From NCBI GenBank assembly GCA_018398585.1, contig JAGTTD010000015.1, positions 1,555,001 to 1,619,000 of the forward strand: a DNA stretch of 64,000 nucleotides, given 5' to 3'. Below are positions 35,666 to 47,500 of the stretch, in pieces; the first letter of the stretch is position 1; every line of letters begins with the position of its first letter. The translations under genes and the position numbers were made by a program. The notes under the pieces were generated by a model. The model was not told the DNA's origin and did not search any database. It saw only the letters and a program-made list of their open reading frames with translations. The stretch comes from Simmondsia chinensis. Lineage: Eukaryota; Streptophyta; Magnoliopsida; Caryophyllales; Simmondsiaceae.

Positions 35666-35949
35666 CGTAATGGATAAAGGCTTATAATGTTATATATAGT
35701 ACAAAAGTTCGCTTTTCTTCTCTTTTTTTATTTTTGCTTTTTAGCTTTTGTTTGAGAAAAAAAAAAAAATTCGAAAGACATGCCCTTCACTTGGTATGGA
35801 TAAGTCGGTCTACACATTTCATAATTATTGCTTCAAATAAAATAAAATAAAATTTCACTTTTTTTTTTCTTTTATTTTTATTTAGAAAATCTTTTGTAAA
35901 GTGACCGACAACAGTAAAGAACTATGAAATTATTTAACATAATGGATAA

Positions 35950-36870
35950 TAAAATGTCTCACCAACTAGCTCCTCCCACTTGGGTGCCACTTGGTCTCTA
36001 AGTCCTTTTTTGTTTTGTTATTATTTTTAATATATATATATATTTTATTGTATAAAAATATATGTGACTCAATACTGTGTATAAATCGAGTACCGTTAGA
36101 CAAAGTCTAAATCAAGAAATCAAGTTTATAAGGTACTGGACAAACCAATTGCCCTCTATGGGTGCTACCATCAGCACTAGGACTAGTGCCCAAATGTTTG
36201 CCGGTGTCACTAGCTAGGTGGGTTCTAAAAGTGGCGTCATATCATTGGTAATAGGTGATGACTAGGTGCCATCGACACAATCAAGAAAGGGCTCCTCTAC
36301 CCTGGTGACCACGGACACCCACCACCAAGGGTTAATAGTCTTGTTGGTTGAGAAGCCTCTTTAACCACACAAGGAGGATCCCAAATGCCTTGTAGGTGCC
36401 ATGGCCTCCATCTTTGATCTTTGTGGGCTTAAAACGCCGTACCACACTCCTTGGGTAAGTGATGGCACAGCCAAGAGTGAGTTAGCACCAATTTAAGAAC
36501 ACTTTCTAGTGCCATGGCCAAGTAGAGAGCCACGCCAGTAACGAGGTACACTTCTCCGAGTAACACAGTCTTTTGGTTGCATGGACGCTACTAGGTACCA
36601 AACCCTGTACTCCCTTAATAGAGGACCGGACTAGGTGCTAAGCACCTCCGCCCTTGACCACGTCCACTGATTCCACCATGGACATTTAGCCCTTGCAGCC
36701 CATCATGAGTTGCGCCCATTATGGCCAGCAAGAGCTTCAACCCACCAAACCTATTCTAGGCGAGTAAGGTAATCACCCACTTCGAGCAAGTACCAAGATC
36801 TGATTATTGTGCACCAAACTCTACTTACCGAGTACCGAGTACTGAGTACTTAGTTCCAGGTTCACAATAC
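35950..36870. other. G+C-richer non-coding segment shared by both duplication units
   Basis: From ACTTGGGTGCCACTTGGTCT onwards, base composition shifts towards G+C, with repeated GTGCCA, GGCGCC-like and CACCA words and no long open frame. The counterpart is 47575-48420. It could be an old LTR or a non-coding transcript; I do not recognise it. Confidence 0.4.
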
Positions 36871-37694
36871 TATATGTCATCCAAGGAACATAGGTAAAAC
36901 CATACGTCAGTTCTGGAATAATCCCTAGGCCGCTTATCAATTGAAGAACTAAGTCAACCCCAATCTAACTTCCTTCTATGCCGAGCTTCCCCAAGCCTTA
37001 AGCAAAGTCACTCCAAGTCTTTTCAAGCCGTTATCAACCTCAGCTAAGCCAAGAGCATGTCACTAGTCAATCCCACCTGTAATCTAGCTTCTAACTGAAG
37101 CCATGTCAGTCTATCCGTACTCACTCATCCTCAAGCAAAATATTTTATTATATTTAATTACTTCTCGTTTATCTGTACTATTATTATAGACCTATATTGA
37201 TTTAAGAGTCAGAGGGCTCTCCCAAGAATAAAAGTCGCATTTTACTTCAAACTTTGTTTGTTTTGCAGATTTTATGCCATTAGACATCCTCTCTGAATCT
37301 CACTAACAAGTACTTTTGAAAACAAAAAAAAACTAATTCTAAAGAAAAATAGATTTTATTTATATAGAAGAGATTGACTTTCTTTTAAAAGATTTCTAAT
37401 TATGAATATTTTTCTAACTACTATTTGGAAGGAAAGCACTCGAGATCGAAAAATATTTTACCTGATTTTAACTGCATATGTTATTTGTTCGTAAAGTTTC
37501 TTTATGATTGATTTTCAAAATAAATTTTATCATATAAATTGTATATACTATATATTTGATCTATTTATAATCAATTTGAGGTTAAAAAATATACGAGTAG
37601 AAAGGAAATGGTCTTTCTTCCTGTGAAGGAAAATCTCTTTCTTTTGTAGGATATCGTTTTTCCCTATGCGGTATAAAATATTTTTCTTTTTGTT

Positions 37695-40600
37695 AAAAGG
37701 CAAGCGCAATTCTCATATATATATCAAAAGGTTCTGTACAAACAGTATCAAAGGTAATCAAAAATATTGGCCCACGGCCCAAAACCAATCAATCTAATAA
37801 ATGAAATCCAAAAAAAATTCAAAGAAAACTAAGTCACAAAATTGACCCGGTACCAAACTAATCTTTGAATTTCTCTTATCACCCAACCTTGTTCCACGTC
37901 CAATTCCTTGAAGATTTGCCCGTTCCTAGTTGTCCAAATCATGTAGATTGTCGCAGCTAAACATGCCCGTCTGATATGTGACTCAAAAATTCGACTCCGA
38001 ATCTTCTTCCCAAACCAGTCGAAACATTTCTGAAAGTTTGTGAAGTAAGGAATTCCACTTCACTTACAAATACCGAACCATACCTCTCTAGTCCACACAC
38101 AATCAAAAAACAAATGCTCGATAGATTCACTAGCTTTTTTACACATAGCACAATGACTAGCTAACATTACTCCTCTTCTTTGTAATCTATCCTCCGTCAA
38201 CAAACCAACCGATACAGCTAACCATAATACAAAACTGTGTTTAGGGAGAAAGAATTTACCCCAAATTGTGCGCCCCCAGTGGTTTTCCTCTCGATGGGCT
38301 CGCAATAAATGATAGGCCATACTGCATTTAAAATGACCTTCACGAGCACAGTACTGCAACGCCCGCCGCACTTCCTGAATCGAATCAAATTTGGCAAGAA
38401 GCCTGTCCCGACATTTTATTAATGTTTTCCAATGAGGAGAGTCATTTGGCATTGCATCCACCTGCCAAAAATCACCCTTTTTCATATAGATCTCATGGAT
38501 CCATCGAATCCACAGTGAATCCTTCTTTTCCTGAACAAACCAAAGAGTACGCATTACTTGAGCAAGTTTCCAATTTTCAATTTGTTTAATACCAAGTCCC
38601 CCTTCATTAAGTGGCCAACAAAGTTTATCCCAAGCTCGTGGAATAAAAGCCCGGGATTTCTTCTCCGTACCACCCCATAGGAAAGTAGAGAAGAGTCTTT
38701 TGAGCTCCTGTACCACACCTTTAGGGGAAAAGAAAAGATTACCCCAAAAAGACATAACACTCATTAAGACCGAATTTACCAATTCCCTTCGGCCCGCATA
38801 AGAGATTTTACGATGATGCCAACTGAAAATACGCTCCTTTGTCCTATCAAACAAAGGACCAAACTGATCAACTTTTAGTCTAGACCCCGAAAGATTGGAA
38901 TGCCCAAGTATTTGAGAGGAAGGGCCTCAATACCGAACCCCAACCCCTGCACAATAAACTCACGGTCAACCTGATTTACTCCCGCAAAGCTGATACTACA
39001 TTTCATTATATTTGGCTCAAGCCCAGAAACTTGGGAAAAATTAAGGAATTTCCCGCAAATAGCTTGAACTGAGTCTCGATCCCCTCTAGCAAATAGACGA
39101 AGATCGTCGGCAAACATCAAGTGAGTTAAATTCAACTTCCGGCATTTAGGATGAAATTTATATGATTTATCAGATCCCACATCCATAAGTACTCGCGACA
39201 AATAATCCATACCAAGAATAAAGAGATATGGAGAGATCGGATCACCTTGCCTCAAACCACGTGCGCCCGGAAAGAAACCCACTAGCTCGCCATTCATCTG
39301 GATTGAGAAGTCGAAGTCATGACACACAGCTTTATCCAGTCAATGAATTTTGCTGGAAAATTCAGGCCTTCAAGCAAATCAAAGAGAAAATCCCAACTCA
39401 CAGTATCATAAGCTTTCCTAATATCAATTTTCATGAAGCACCGAGGAGACAAATGCGCCCGATTATAATGCTTAATGCTCTCCTGGCTCAATAAGATATT
39501 GTCGAATAGCGAACGACCTCGAACAAATGCTCCTTGAGCGAGATTTGTAATCTTATGCAGGACTTCACATAGCCGATTTGCTATGATCTTGGATATGATT
39601 TTATAAAGAACATTACAGCACGCTATTGCCTGTACTCTCCAACTACTTGTGGATCGTGGACCTTCGGTATGAGACACAACGTTGTGGTATTGAGACTCCT
39701 CAAGAGCTTTCCTTTTTCAAAGAAATCTATCACCGCTCGAGTGACATCCTCCCCTACAATCCCCCAACAGTGTCGATAAAATTTCGCTGGGAAACCATCT
39801 GGACTAGGGGACTTTGAGACCGGAATGGACCACACCACATCTTTAACTTCCTGCGGCGTAATAGGACGGAGTAAACCTTGCGAGTCCACATCAGTAATCA
39901 AACTCCCAGCTCGAATCAAATCTAAGTTGACCTTGCTCACACACGCACACTTTGTGCCTATCAAATTCGTATAGTAGTCAACGAAAACCCGCTTTACCTC
40001 ATCTGGGTGCTCAATTCTAATACCCTCACTATCCAAAATTGTCCACGTAGCATTTCTTTTCCCCCTTTCTTTGATCGAAGAATGAAAGAAAGAAGTGCTC
40101 AAATCAGACAAGTTTAGATGCTGAATTTTTGCCCGTTATTGAAGATACTCTTGTTCAATTCCAATTAACCGCAGCAAGTCCCGACGAGCAACCCGAATTT
40201 GATGTGATAGGCCCCCCAGCTCAGCCCCAACTGCACTTTCTTGTAAGATATTTAGTCTCTCTCTAGCATGTAAAACCTGCGCCGCAATCCCCCTGGGAAA
40301 GTCTTTTGAAACTACGTTAATGCTTTCTTAACTAACTTTAGTTGAGAATGCACCATATATTGCGGAGTTCCTCTAACCGGGCTCCCCCACACTGATCTGA
40401 CTAGCTCCATAAACCCTTGCATCTCACATAACCAATTTGCCATTCTAAAAGGACGAGCAATAGCGAGCAAACCATTACCCCAAACAACAAGGGGAGAATG
40501 GTCCGAGACACCAGGAGGAAGACATAGCAGTTCTGTGTCAAAACTCTCATACCAGATTGAATTCCCAAGAGCCCTATCAGTACGTGATCGAATATGCACA

Positions 40601-40945
40601 GGAGGATCCTGTTGGTTTGACAAAGTAAAAAAGTGGCCAATACGACGCAGACCAAACAACCCCAGCCGATCTAAACAGTTACTCATGTCTCGTGTTTCAG
40701 AGAGAGATACGGCCCCCCCCCCCCCTCCCTGTCGTCAATATTTGATATAGCGTTAAAGTCACCCGCAACAAGCCAGGGCCATCCGGTTTCTCGCAAATAA
40801 ATCAAATCTTCCCAAAGTTCAAGGCGCTCATCCTGTCAATTAAAACCATAGCAGAAGGAAATGACCACCTCTCCCCACTGTGGACTTTCACGAAACATCA
40901 CGGCAACATGAATCACTTGTTTTCGAGTAGATATATATGAAGGAG
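37695..40945 (-). mobile_element. L1-type LINE, 5'-truncated and frameshifted
   Basis: On the minus strand the order is an endonuclease C-terminal part (WPWLVAGDFNAI; VSDHSPLVVWG near 40520), linker, reverse transcriptase and a zinc-knuckle RNase H-like tail. The RT has SPSPDGFPAKFYRHCW, NRLCEVLHKI, QGAFVRGRSLFDNILLSQE, KIDIRKAYDTVSWDFL, GLRQGDPISPYLFILGM and the catalytic MFADDL (39110-39130). The tail (38060-38854) has FFLPKHSFVLWLAVSVGLLT and HCAMCKKASESIEHLFFDC. Several frameshifts and stops separate the pieces (near 40312, 39640, 39310 and 38865), and a C-run lies at about 40702-40717. It is inactive. The 5' half of the element, including ORF1, is missing. Its ends are approximate and no TSD was found. 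Confidence 0.88.
38060..40111 (-). pseudogene. LINE reverse transcriptase pseudogene
   Basis: The frames 40111-39623, 39677-39294, 39327-38875 and 38854-38060 together cover the RT and the C-terminal zf-RVT region of a plant L1-like ORF2. They are out of register with each other, so no single protein can be made. The FADD box and the GLRQGDP motif remain intact, so the decay is fairly recent. Confidence 0.85.
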
Positions 40946-41438
40946 TGCGGATATGTGTGAAATTAAAATATATGATAATATTTTTTATAAAGTATGTACA
41001 AGTTAATTCAACCCATATTATAATGATATTAAGGCTTGCTTATTTGACAAAAAAAAATAATTTTCTTATATAAAACCTTCCCAAAATATTTATAATTAGT
41101 TATTAATTTTTTTTTCTAACTAAAAAATTATTCTATGAATTTTCACTTGGTTAAATTGAGTTTAAAAATAAAGTGTATAAAATGAGATCATATTAAAAAT
41201 ATTTTTCCTTGGAGAAAGAAAATATTTTTCCTCTCATAAATTTGTACAAACTTAATAAAAATAAGATGCAAAATATTTAGAGTAATATTATTATCAAGAC
41301 AAAATTATTATTATCAAAACAATATCATAATTTTTAAAACAATTTTTTAGCTCTAATTGTTATAAGTTATATCATTACTTTATTAATAATATTTTTTACT
41401 TTGATAATAATAATTCTCAATATTTATTGCTATGTCAC

Positions 41439-41680
41439 CACCTAGGAGGGTACCAATATGCAAGCACTGGATCCCATTAGAACTTCGAAATTAAGCGTAC
41501 TTGGACGAGAGTAGTACCAAGGTGGGTGGCCTCTTGTGAAGTCATCGTGTTGCACCCCCTCAGGTTGGAGGATCTCGGAAATAGCCTTCCTTTATGATAG
41601 CACCTTAAAAGAAAAAGATTGCGTATATCTATCCCTAAATTTTACTTAAATAAGAGCGCTTGAGATATTAAAAATGTTTT
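41439..41680 (+). mobile_element. 5S rRNA-derived SINE with 18-bp TSD
   Basis: GGAGGGTACCAATATGCAAG, AACTTCGAAATTAAGCGTAC, TTGGACGAGAGTAGTACCA and a decayed 3' module. TATTTATTGCTATGTCAC (41421-41438) and the same with one mismatch (41681-41698) flank it. Unit 2 near 48605 has the uninterrupted site TTGCTATATTACACACCGAG. Confidence 0.92.
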
Positions 41681-41987
41681 TATTTATTGCTATATCACGC
41701 CGAGCCTAAAGCGAATCAAAGCAAGAATCTTGGGAACGTAATGTGCATACGTCATACATGCATTTACACTCCCATTTCCAAGGAAAGGATGACATAAAAT
41801 ACAAGGAGAAACGCAATAAATTAAATATTTGATGAATTATTCATATTTAAAATTGATGGATAATATTATTGTTAGGTTAAAATTATTATTATTAGAGTAG
41901 GCTTTATATTTCAATATATTTTTGTGGTTATTATTAGTTGTAATTCATATTATTGCTCTGACAATAGCAACTCCCAGATTAATTAGA

Positions 41988-42233
41988 GGGTACCAACACG
42001 CAAGCAACGGATCCCATTAGAACTCCGAAATTAAGCGTGCTTGGGCGAGAGGAGTATCAAGATGGGTGACATCTTGGGAAGTTCTCGTGTTGCACCCCTT
42101 AGGTTAGGATTCTCGGAAACAGCCTCTCTTCAGGATAGCACCCTAAAGGGGGAAAGCTGCGTAGCTCCACCCCCACAAACTCTGCTTAGACGAAAGCCTT
42201 TGGACCACTAAAAATGTTACCTTTTTTTTTTTT
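41988..42233 (+). mobile_element. 5S rRNA-derived SINE
   Basis: GAGGGTACCAACACGCAAGC, AACTCCGAAATTAAGCGTGC, TTGGGCGAGAGGAGTATCA and GATGGGTGACATC, then AACAGCCTCTCTTCAGGATA and a T run. The TSD is not clear. Confidence 0.88.
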
Positions 42234-42368
42234 TAAAGTTAATATGAGTCCATTAAAATGGATAAGGGAGAGAGCAATGTGAAAACGTGTGTCGACACAT
42301 AAATATGCACTCGAGATCACCACCCTTGTACACAATATCACCAATTATGTACTCAAAATTACCAACAT

Positions 42369-42425
42369 ATGTGTCGACACACAAATTTTATGTGTCGACA
42401 CACAAATTTTATGTGTCGACATACA
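42369..42425. repeat. 21-bp tandem repeat with TGTGTCGACACA palindrome
   Basis: Units at 42369, 42390 and 42411 read ATGTGTCGACACACAAATTT plus T. A further TGTGTCGACACA occurs near 42288. Each contains a SalI-type palindrome. Confidence 0.8.
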
Positions 42426-43261
42426 TATATACTCAGAATCACTAATTATATACTCAATATCACTATTTTTATATTTAAAAACATTAAAATTCTGTAAGGG
42501 TGCACCTTTGACAATCTGACGTGGGGGTGGGTGAAAGGGAGCTAAGTTGAGGCCCACCCCCACATGCTAATTTCACAAGCCACCTCCACCGTTACATTAC
42601 ATCACATCCTCATCATCATCATCATCATTATCATCATCCATAACCTACGAAATTAATATTAGCGAGAGTTGTTATTATCATAACAAAATTAGTATTATTG
42701 GAGAAATAATATGACTTACTGATGTCGATAGGGATCGAAATCACCTAATCGAGATGACAAAATGAGTTTTAATTATGGTATAATTAAGATTTTATTTATT
42801 AGTATTTAGTTTTATTAAATTATGTAATTAGATTTAGGGTTTTGGAGTTATATTATTAGTAGAAATAACGAAGTTTGATTTAAAGTAGGATTAGTTCTTG
42901 AAATTAGATTATTATTATGAGTAGGGTTTAGGTTTAAGCTCGACTTGTTGGCTCGATCTAAACTTGGCGAGATTCAAATTAAGCTTGTAATATTTTCGCT
43001 TATTTAAGCTCAATAAAGGCTCGTTTAAACGTGGGCTCGGCTCATTTAAACTCTAATATGGCTTTATTGGGTAATATTTAAGCAGATATATTATACTAAA
43101 AAAGGTTTGCTTAGGCTTGTTTAGGCTCGCGAGTCTACGTGCACGAGCTTCGAGAGGCTCAGGCTCGACTCGAGCTCAAAGCGAGTCGAGTTTTTCAAGC
43201 TTTATGACCAGCAGGCTCGCGAGCCAACTCGGTTCATTTACATCCATAACAGTAAAGATGC

Positions 43262-43806
43262 TGCTTGTATCCATACTTCCCACATAGATGGGCGAGCAAG
43301 GAGGCGCGACCCACGAGGGGGCACCCTAACCTGTAGTACATACACACTTCGACCTACCCAAAGAGTGGCGACCTAGCACAGGCGTCCAGAGAGCAGCGAT
43401 CTAGCACAGGCGCCTAGAAAACGACGACCTATCAAGAAGCCTAACGAATGGTGAGCAAGCAAAAGTGCCCAAAGAGTGGCGACCTAGCATAGGTGCCCAG
43501 GGAATGGCGACCAAGCAATGGTCCCCAGAGAACGGCAACCTATCACAGGCGCCCAGAGAATGGCAACCAAGTGCGAGCGCCTAGAAGCAAGCAGCACGGA
43601 ACCTCTATACAAAAGAAGACTCACATCAAGAAGGAAGGGAGAAAAAGGAGGGAAAAAACTCAAAAGCACGGGCAAGTCGACCCAGGAAAAAGGAATCCTG
43701 GTGGTTTCTTTTCCTCCAAGAGCTTGAGTTCAACTAATCCTCACGAATCTCACCCCATACCGAACTTCAATACGAGTAATCCCACTGGTCAAATTCATCG
43801 TAAACA
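43262..43806. mobile_element. Solo LTR with 5-bp TSD
   Basis: The segment starts TGCTTGTATCC and ends CGTAAACA (TG...CA). GATGC is duplicated at 43257-43261 and 43807-43811. Unit 1 has the uninterrupted AGTAAGGATGCGTACATC near 33847, the empty site. The left half contains a degenerate minisatellite of GGCGACCTAGCA and GCGCCCAGAGAATG words. Orientation is not determined. Confidence 0.8.
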
Positions 43807-45004
43807 GATGCGTACATCTCACTTCCTTTAAACCTTACATTGGTGGAGTCCATATGACACTTAGTTTGTCGTTGTTATTCTAATTAGACAAGTCCCAAAT
43901 TTTAAAACCCCATTTTTAGGGCATCATTATGAGGCCTTATTCTAAAAATATGATAGGAATATTAAAACGTTGCATTTTGGTCCTCAAAAAAATTATTAAA
44001 GAAATAAAGTTTGAAATTTTGGTGCCCAATTTTTGGGGCTTTAATTTGAAGCTCCAAAAATGGAGCTTCCCGTTGGAGCTTCTATATGAGACCTTAAATT
44101 CTCCGAGTATATCGAAAATAAAAATAGGGCGCCATTAGAGATGGTCGGTGTCTATTTTGTCAAACTTTTTAAAAAATATATGCTTTTTTTTCAAGGAAAA
44201 AAAAAATATTTTTCCAAGGCTTGAAAGTGTTTCGCTTAAAAATAGTTATTTTAAATAAAAATATAAATTGGTTTTCTATTTTTAAATAAAAATTAAAAAT
44301 TATTGTTTATTTTTTTAAGAATAAATAGAAACAAAAATTAGAAAACTTTCATATGAAAATACTCTATTGTAAACACTATTACAAAAGTAATTCAGTAAAA
44401 CTTATTTATTTAAAAAATATTTTTTAAAGTTTGACCAAATAAACCCTAAGTTTTTTAAATTGGTTTAATGATTAAAACGTTTGACGCTCTTAGTGTTACA
44501 GTTTAAATCCAAGTTGAACTATCTCTAAGTTTGTCAAAATATTGCCTATTATTTAAGAAATTAGAAAAAAAAAAGGTCAAATTCAGACATACTCAACAAC
44601 ATTTGCGAGTCGCATTCATATAAGAGGAAGAGGTTGTTTCTTTTAGAAGATAACGAGAATTCGTTAGCAGCCTTTTCTGAAAAGAAAGTATGGACATCTT
44701 TGTTTAAGTTAAAATTTTTTTTTTTTCGAAGTAGTTTCATAAAAATTGCTTTTAATATTAATATCAATTTCTAGTTCTAGTTAAAAATATTTGTATCAAA
44801 GTAAACACACTCTCAAATCTTCAAAAAAGAAACTCTAAAAGCAGACTCTATGTCCACAGATTTAGTACAAATGATTAAAGGCTCGTTACCTCTAAGCTTT
44901 CATGTTTGTTACTGTTGTTTATTATTGCTTGCATATTTAATATTGCTTTATATGACTTTTTTTTTTATATTGTTCATTCTTTTTCTTATTCTCGTTAAGA
45001 TTAG

Positions 45005-45118
45005 AGTCCTTTCAGAAACAACATTCCTATAAAGTAGAACTCTATAAAAATAAGATTTTGTACATCTTACATTATTAAACCCTGTTATGCTGAGGGCCTC
45101 TACGAGGCACTGAGTTGT
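45005..45118 (+). mobile_element. Decayed SINE 3' fragment in unit 2
   Basis: TTTCAGAAACAACATTCC, AGATTTTGTACATCTTACAT and GAGGGCCTCTACGAGGCACT with a TTG tail correspond to the SINE 3' module and to 35565-35665. Confidence 0.5.
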
Positions 45119-45269
45119 TGTTGGTATTGCAATGGATAAAGGCTAATAATGTTATAGTACAAGAGTTTACTTTTCTTCTCTTTTTTTATTTTTGCTTTTT
45201 AGCTTTTCTTTGGAAAAAAATATTCCAAAGACATATGCCCTTCACTTAGTATGGATAAGTAGGTGTACA

Positions 45270-45645
45270 AGGGGTGTATTTGAGTCGAGTCGAGTCCGAG
45301 CCTGCCAAGTTCGACCCTTGGCTCGGCTCGTTACCATTAAGCTCGGCCCGGGCTTGGCTCAAAGCTCGGTGATTGGGCTTGTTTAAGCTCGGGTGGGCTC
45401 ATTTAGGTTCCAACATGGCTTCATTGAGCAATATTAAAGCAAATATACTACAATAAAAAAGGCTCGTCTAAGCTTGTTTAGGCTCGCAAGTCTACGAGCT
45501 CGAGCTTCACTAGGCTCAGGCTTGACTCAATATGCTAAACGAGCCGGCTTGGCTAGGCTCGAGCTCAAAGCGAGCCGAGCTTTTTGAGCTTTATTACTAG
45601 CAGGCTCACGAGAGCTCACAAGCTAGCTTGGCTCATTTACACGCC
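45270..45645. mobile_element. TCGAG-rich TIR element with 10-bp flanking repeat
   Basis: Ends AGGGGTGTATTTGAG and, reversed, GGCGTGTAAATGAGCC pair up. TAGGTGTACA is repeated at 45260-45269 and 45646-45655. The body is rich in GGCTCG and CGAGCT. Unit 1 (near 35808) reads AAGTCGGTCTACACATTTC without it. Related elements lie at 33427-33845, 42930-43250 and 49208-49560. Confidence 0.7.
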
Positions 45646-45729
45646 TAGGTGTACACATTTCATAGTTATTGTTTCATATAAAATAAAATAAATTTTCACT
45701 TTTTATTCTTTTACTTTTCTTTATAAAAT

Positions 45730-46290
45730 ATTAAAAAATTATCATTTAGGTAATATTTGAGTATTTATCACTTAAGTATCTTAATATTTTAATATATACA
45801 ACAAGGTACCCTGAGTTTTAGATATTTTATCATTTAGGTACCTTAAAGTTTAAAATTTTATCAGTCAGATACCTTTTTGTTAAAAATTTAATAGATTTTC
45901 GTTAGAAAATGCTAAAATTGAACATAATTTTAGCAATATATAATTATTTTTATCAAAATTTGATGATTTTTCAGAAAAATTCAAAAATAACACATAATTA
46001 TGATAATTTTAGATAGTCTACATCGACATCCGGTGAATATTTTATCCCAATTCGTTAAATTTTGATGAAAATATTGGCACTAGTTTATATATATTATCAT
46101 ATGTATCTATTATGTCAATATTTTTTTGTATAACATAAATCAAATTCTTATAAAAATTTATTAAATTCTATCATCGGGTACCTAATTGATAACATAGTCA
46201 AATCTTATGATATCTAATTATATATATATTAAAATATCTAAATAATAAAGTATTAAATCTCAAGATATTTAGGCGATAACTTTTCTAAAA
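45730..46290. mobile_element. AT-rich TIR element, second copy
   Basis: ATCACTTAAGTATCTTAATA and ACAACAAGGTACCCTGAGTT on the left mirror CTCAAGATATTTAGGCGATA on the right. It is absent from the matching place in unit 1 (about 35880). Ends are approximate. Confidence 0.5.
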
Positions 46291-46313
46291 TCTTTTAAAA
46301 AGTACCCTACAAG

Positions 46314-47500
46314 GACAAAAGTTCCAAGTTGGTCACTAAAGTGGCCAAAATTTGCCCATTTGGTCACCCAACTCAAATTTTAAAAAATTTGGTCCCACAA
46401 CTTTAAAAAAAAGTTCCATTTAGTCACCCAACTCATAAAAATCTCATTTAGTCACCTAAATTGTTTAAAATTAATTAAATTCACTACGCAAATAAAAAAT
46501 AACAAACTTAATTATATTTATGAATTATATATTTCATTGGTCTACAATTTTCAGACTTTATTAAAATTTATTTATTATTTTTCCAAAATAATTGTTAATC
46601 TTTTATTTTATAATCAAATTATTATTTTGCTATTAATATTACGTAAAAATTAAAAGATACGTAATTAATTTTGCCATAAAATAAAATATAAAAAATAATT
46701 TAAATGAAAAATGATCTAAAATAATTTGCATATAGTTATAATTGTAAAAAACTAAAAATTAAAAATATTTACTTTGAATTAAATAATTAATCAAAATTTT
46801 CTCTCAAATTTATCATAAAAACAATTTCCCTCCCAAAATTCCTCCAACCAAATTTAAATTTTTGGAAGGAATTTTGGAGTTTCGAAATTTTTCCTCTCAA
46901 AATTTAAAATTTGGACTGAGTGATTTTGGGAGGAAAATTTTTTTAGGATGAATTTAAGAGAAAATTTTGATTAAGCATTCAATTTAAAATAAATATTTCT
47001 ACTTTTTAGAATTATAACTATATGAAATTATTTTGGGTCATTTTTTGTTTAAATTAATTTTTATATTTTATTTTATGGAAAAATTGATTACATATCTTTT
47101 AATTTTTACGTAATATTAATAGCAAAATAATAATTTGATTATAAAATAAAAGATAAACTATTATGTTAGAAAAATAATAGATAAACTTTAGTAAACTTAG
47201 AAAATTGCAGACTAATGAAATAAATAATTCATAAATATAATTAAGTTTATTATTTTTTACTTGGGTAGTAAATTTAATTAATTTTAAATTATTTAGGTGA
47301 CTAAATAAGATTTTTATTAGGAGTTGGGTGATCAAATTTTCTAAAATTTGAATTGGATGACTAATTTGTTCATTTTAAATCACTTGGGTGACTAAATGAA
47401 ACTTTTTTTAAGAGTTGGGTGACTAATTTTTTAAAATTTAAGTTGGATAACCAAAAGGATAATTTTTTATCACTTTAGTAATCAACTTGGGACTTTTGTC
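46314..47500. mobile_element. Foldback MULE-like element with 10-bp TSD
   Basis: The 1187-bp inverted repeat starts GACAAAAGTTCCAAGTTGG and ends CCAACTTGGGACTTTTGTC-like (one or two differences). ACCCTACAAG is duplicated at 46304-46313 and 47501-47510. Arms repeat GGTCACCCAACTC and AGTTGGGTGAC. The matching place in unit 1 (about 35897) lacks it. There is no transposase. Confidence 0.8.

Larger units (their letters stand above)
33427..42655. repeat. Segmental duplication, unit 1
   Basis: Blocks occur in the same order as in unit 2 (42930-49745). They are the TCGAG-rich element (33427-33845), the segment from GCGTACATCTCACTTCC (33849), ATAACGAGAACTCGTTAGCA (about 34830), the G+C-richer segment (35950-36720), ACCGAGCCTAAAGCG-like (41700) and the CCACATGCTAATTTCACAAG with CAT-repeat block (42540-42650). 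Unit 1 has its own LINE and SINE insertions. Divergence is uneven along the unit. Confidence 0.75.

Noticed and set aside
39228..39494. Plus-strand frames within the LINE
   Set aside because: These are antisense shadows of the reverse transcriptase.
42600..42640. CRISPR-like or functional array from the CATCAT repeats (also 49690-49735)
   Set aside because: Simple trinucleotide microsatellite in a plant nuclear genome.
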